DNA of 7,996 nucleotides, from the NCBI GenBank assembly GCA_026224995.1, contig JAMFRX010000432.1, positions 1-7,996 on the forward strand. Reading direction: 5' to 3'. The notes beneath the pieces were generated by a model. It had not been told where the DNA came from, did not search any database, and saw only the letters and a list, made by a program, of their open reading frames with translations. The stretch's first letter is position 1, and the number at the start of each line of letters is the position of its first letter. Both the position numbers and the translations under genes were made by a program. This DNA comes from Puia dinghuensis (GTDB taxonomy: Bacteria > Bacteroidota > Bacteroidia > Chitinophagales > Chitinophagaceae). This document shows positions 6,400-7,996 of this stretch, piece after piece.

Positions 6400-7996
6400 C
6401 TAGAAGAGCTGCCCGCTTTCACGCACCGGCAATACCCGGGCAAGATGATCAAAGTATCTATGGGCCGACCACACGCTTCGGTTACCGATGACATATAGCC
6501 GGTGACGGGCACGGGTGACGGCCACATTCAGGATATTGGGACTGCCTGAGACCCAGTTACGTGCTTTGGTATTGCCGGGTAAGGTGCCGAGGATCAGGAG
6601 GACGATATCGGCTTCCTTGCCCTGGAAGGTGTGGATGGTGCCGCATTCTACCCTGTCCCGCTTGTAATAGCGTTCGTAGCAGGCGACGGCCACGCTTCGG
6701 AAAGGGGAGATCAGGTATACTTTCCCGGTATAGGTGATTAGCTGCTGCAGCAGGTCCCTGGCTACGGCGAGCTCTTCGGCGATGGCATGGTCTTCTATGG
6801 GGGTGAAGCCGGCCACGTCGATCCAGGCGCTGGGGCCGGTGGGGATGTCGGCAATAAACGGCGTGGCGACGCGAACCATCTGGCCATTATAGGCAATGGA
6901 ATTGGAAATAGAGAACATGGGTTCGCTACAGCGGCGGTGGGCGCGCAAGGGAATGCCGGTCCAGGTCGGCACATCACCCTCCCCTGGTCCGCCGTTGGCC
7001 TGGGGTCCCCGGCCCTCCGCTGATCCGCCCCCCCGTCCAATATACGTTCCAGTGGCCGTCACCCTGTCCGCCAGGAACTGTACCGAATGCCGTATAGGCG
7101 ACCAGCAATCATCCCTCACCCCATACCAATCTTGAAATACCTGCCCCAGCCCCTGTGGGATGGTGACCACAGGTGGGATCTGAAGCGTATCGCCAATGAT
7201 GATGCACCGCTTCGCCCGCCAGAGTGCGCCGCACACGGAGGGTAGCGTGGCCTGCCCGGCCTCGTCGAGGAGGAGCCAGCCTATGGAGCCGCGCCCCATT
7301 TTCGCAAACTGCCGCTGAAAAGACGCCAGCGTCACCGAGACCACAGGAATGCAAAAGAAGAACGTGCTCCACAGGGTAGCGGCGACGCCCTCGTCTATCT
7401 GCTCCTTGTGCTTGTTGCTCAGCATATCCACGAAGAGGCTGAGATTGGCCTGGAAATATCTCGCGTTAGCGCAGATGGCCCATTCGTGCAGCTGGAGGCT
7501 GCAGAGGAAGATCTCGCTGCGCAGGAGCGCTATTTTCTCGCCTGAATAGGGCATTCGGATATGCATCTCCTTTGGGTCCATACCCGGCCAGTGGCGGTCG
7601 GGCAAATGCTCGGAAGCCACGCCGTACTCGAGCGTCAACCGGGTGGCCAGGGCGCCCTGACCGGCAGCGGCCGCGCCAGCAGTCGAGGCCCCGGCAGTAG
7701 TTGCGCCGTCGCCGAAAGCGGTAGCATCGTAGGCGATGGCTAGCTCCTGATACCGATCGAAGTCCTGCAACAAGCCTGCGAGCCGCCTCGCCGTCGAAGC
7801 AAATTTTTCCGGGAGGGAAGCATCCTCGTATTGCTCGCGCAGGTGTTTGCTGAAGCTGTTACTCTTGTTGAACCAGAACTTATCGATAAAGGCGGAGCGG
7901 TTATCGGACCTGCCTAACACGGCGCTCAGCAGGCCCCAGGAGGGTTCGCCCAGGATGCCGGTGGCGACGCCAGAGAAATAGTCTGCTTCCGGAAAG
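6400..7996 (-). CDS. Superfamily 1 (Upf1/DNA2-like) helicase, C-terminal part, cut by window edge
   Basis: The frame is open from the right edge to a TAG at 6402-6400 and gives 531 residues. No true start is visible: the GTG at 7920-7918 lies inside conserved-looking sequence that continues upstream in frame (ADYFSGVATGILGEPSWGLL). Helicase motifs in order are II/Walker B, LLLDEAGQA (7249-7266 for DEAGQA); III, IIIGDTLQIPPVV (about 7170-7200); IV region, PLRAHRRCSEPMFSISN (about 6925-6950 for its first half); V, TIHTFQGKEAD (about 6603-6639); VI, NVAVTRARHR (about 6500-6528). The Walker A motif must lie beyond the edge. The set is that of SF1B Upf1-like helicases (AAA_11/AAA_12 type), which unwind RNA or DNA using ATP. 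The protein ends about 20 residues after motif VI, so no C-terminal nuclease is fused. Two low-complexity inserts are present: Ala/Gly-rich (about 7640-7730) and Gly-rich (6967-7038). Substrate and role are unknown. Confidence 0.88.
   Translation of the reverse strand, partial: FPEADYFSGVATGILGEPSWGLLSAVLGRSDNRSAFIDKFWFNKSNSFSKHLREQYEDASLPEKFASTARRLAGLLQDFDRYQELAIAYDATAFGDGATTAGASTAGAAAAGQGALATRLTLEYGVASEHLPDRHWPGMDPKEMHIRMPYSGEKIALLRSEIFLCSLQLHEWAICANARYFQANLSLFVDMLSNKHKEQIDEGVAATLWSTFFFCIPVVSVTLASFQRQFAKMGRGSIGWLLLDEAGQATLPSVCGALWRAKRCIIIGDTLQIPPVVTIPQGLGQVFQDWYGVRDDCWSPIRHSVQFLADRVTATGTYIGRGGGSAEGRGPQANGGPGEGDVPTWTGIPLRAHRRCSEPMFSISNSIAYNGQMVRVATPFIADIPTGPSAWIDVAGFTPIEDHAIAEELAVARDLLQQLITYTGKVYLISPFRSVAVACYERYYKRDRVECGTIHTFQGKEADIVLLILGTLPGNTKARNWVSGSPNILNVAVTRARHRLYVIGNRSVWSAHRYFDHLARVLPVRESGQLF

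Noticed and set aside
6315..6527. Open frame on the minus strand overlapping the helicase end
   Set aside because: It overlaps conserved helicase motif VI in another frame and has no recognisable protein features.
7918..7920. GTG as the helicase start
   Set aside because: The same frame continues upstream to the window edge with family-like sequence, and the Walker A motif must still precede it.

Overview
The window looks like chromosomal DNA from a GC-rich member of the Bacteroidota, probably Chitinophagaceae. This is inferred from three things. None of the four visible gene starts has a Shine-Dalgarno sequence; each has an A-rich TAAAA element about 13 bases upstream instead. All three exported proteins have predicted signal peptidase I sites that leave Gln at +1. 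The gene families (tricorn-like S41 protease with a signal peptide, periplasmic amidohydrolase, S53 peptidase) also fit. No 16S or other lineage marker is present, so the placement is tentative. No mobile elements, CRISPR arrays, tRNAs or rRNAs are visible.

Layout. Bases 1-535 (minus strand) hold the N-terminal 178 residues of an S53 (sedolisin/kumamolisin-type) peptidase, essentially its whole pro-domain; the catalytic domain lies beyond the left edge. A 104-base divergent intergenic region follows. Then comes a rightward run of three genes for exported proteins: a 1083-aa tricorn-like S41 protease (640-3891), a 274-aa secreted protein of unknown function (4035-4859) and a 430-aa metal-dependent amidohydrolase (4891-6183). 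The run ends at a probable intrinsic terminator (about 6205-6245). From the right edge, a leftward gene (7996-6400) encodes the C-terminal 531 residues of an Upf1-like superfamily 1 helicase, which converges on the amidohydrolase.

How the genes may work together (inference). A tricorn-type protease trims oligopeptides and many exported amidohydrolases of this type are dipeptidases or prolidases, so the rightward genes plus the divergent S53 endopeptidase could form an extracytoplasmic protein or peptide breakdown neighbourhood. The helicase is probably unrelated to this.

The most unusual signals are non-coding. The tricorn-like and amidohydrolase genes share a near-duplicate leader and first 14 codons although their proteins are otherwise unrelated. 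A 41-base imperfect inverted repeat (10 bp perfect at its base) abuts the start codon of the unknown secreted protein and covers most of its A-rich start element. I see no convincing new multi-gene system; these are the points worth checking.
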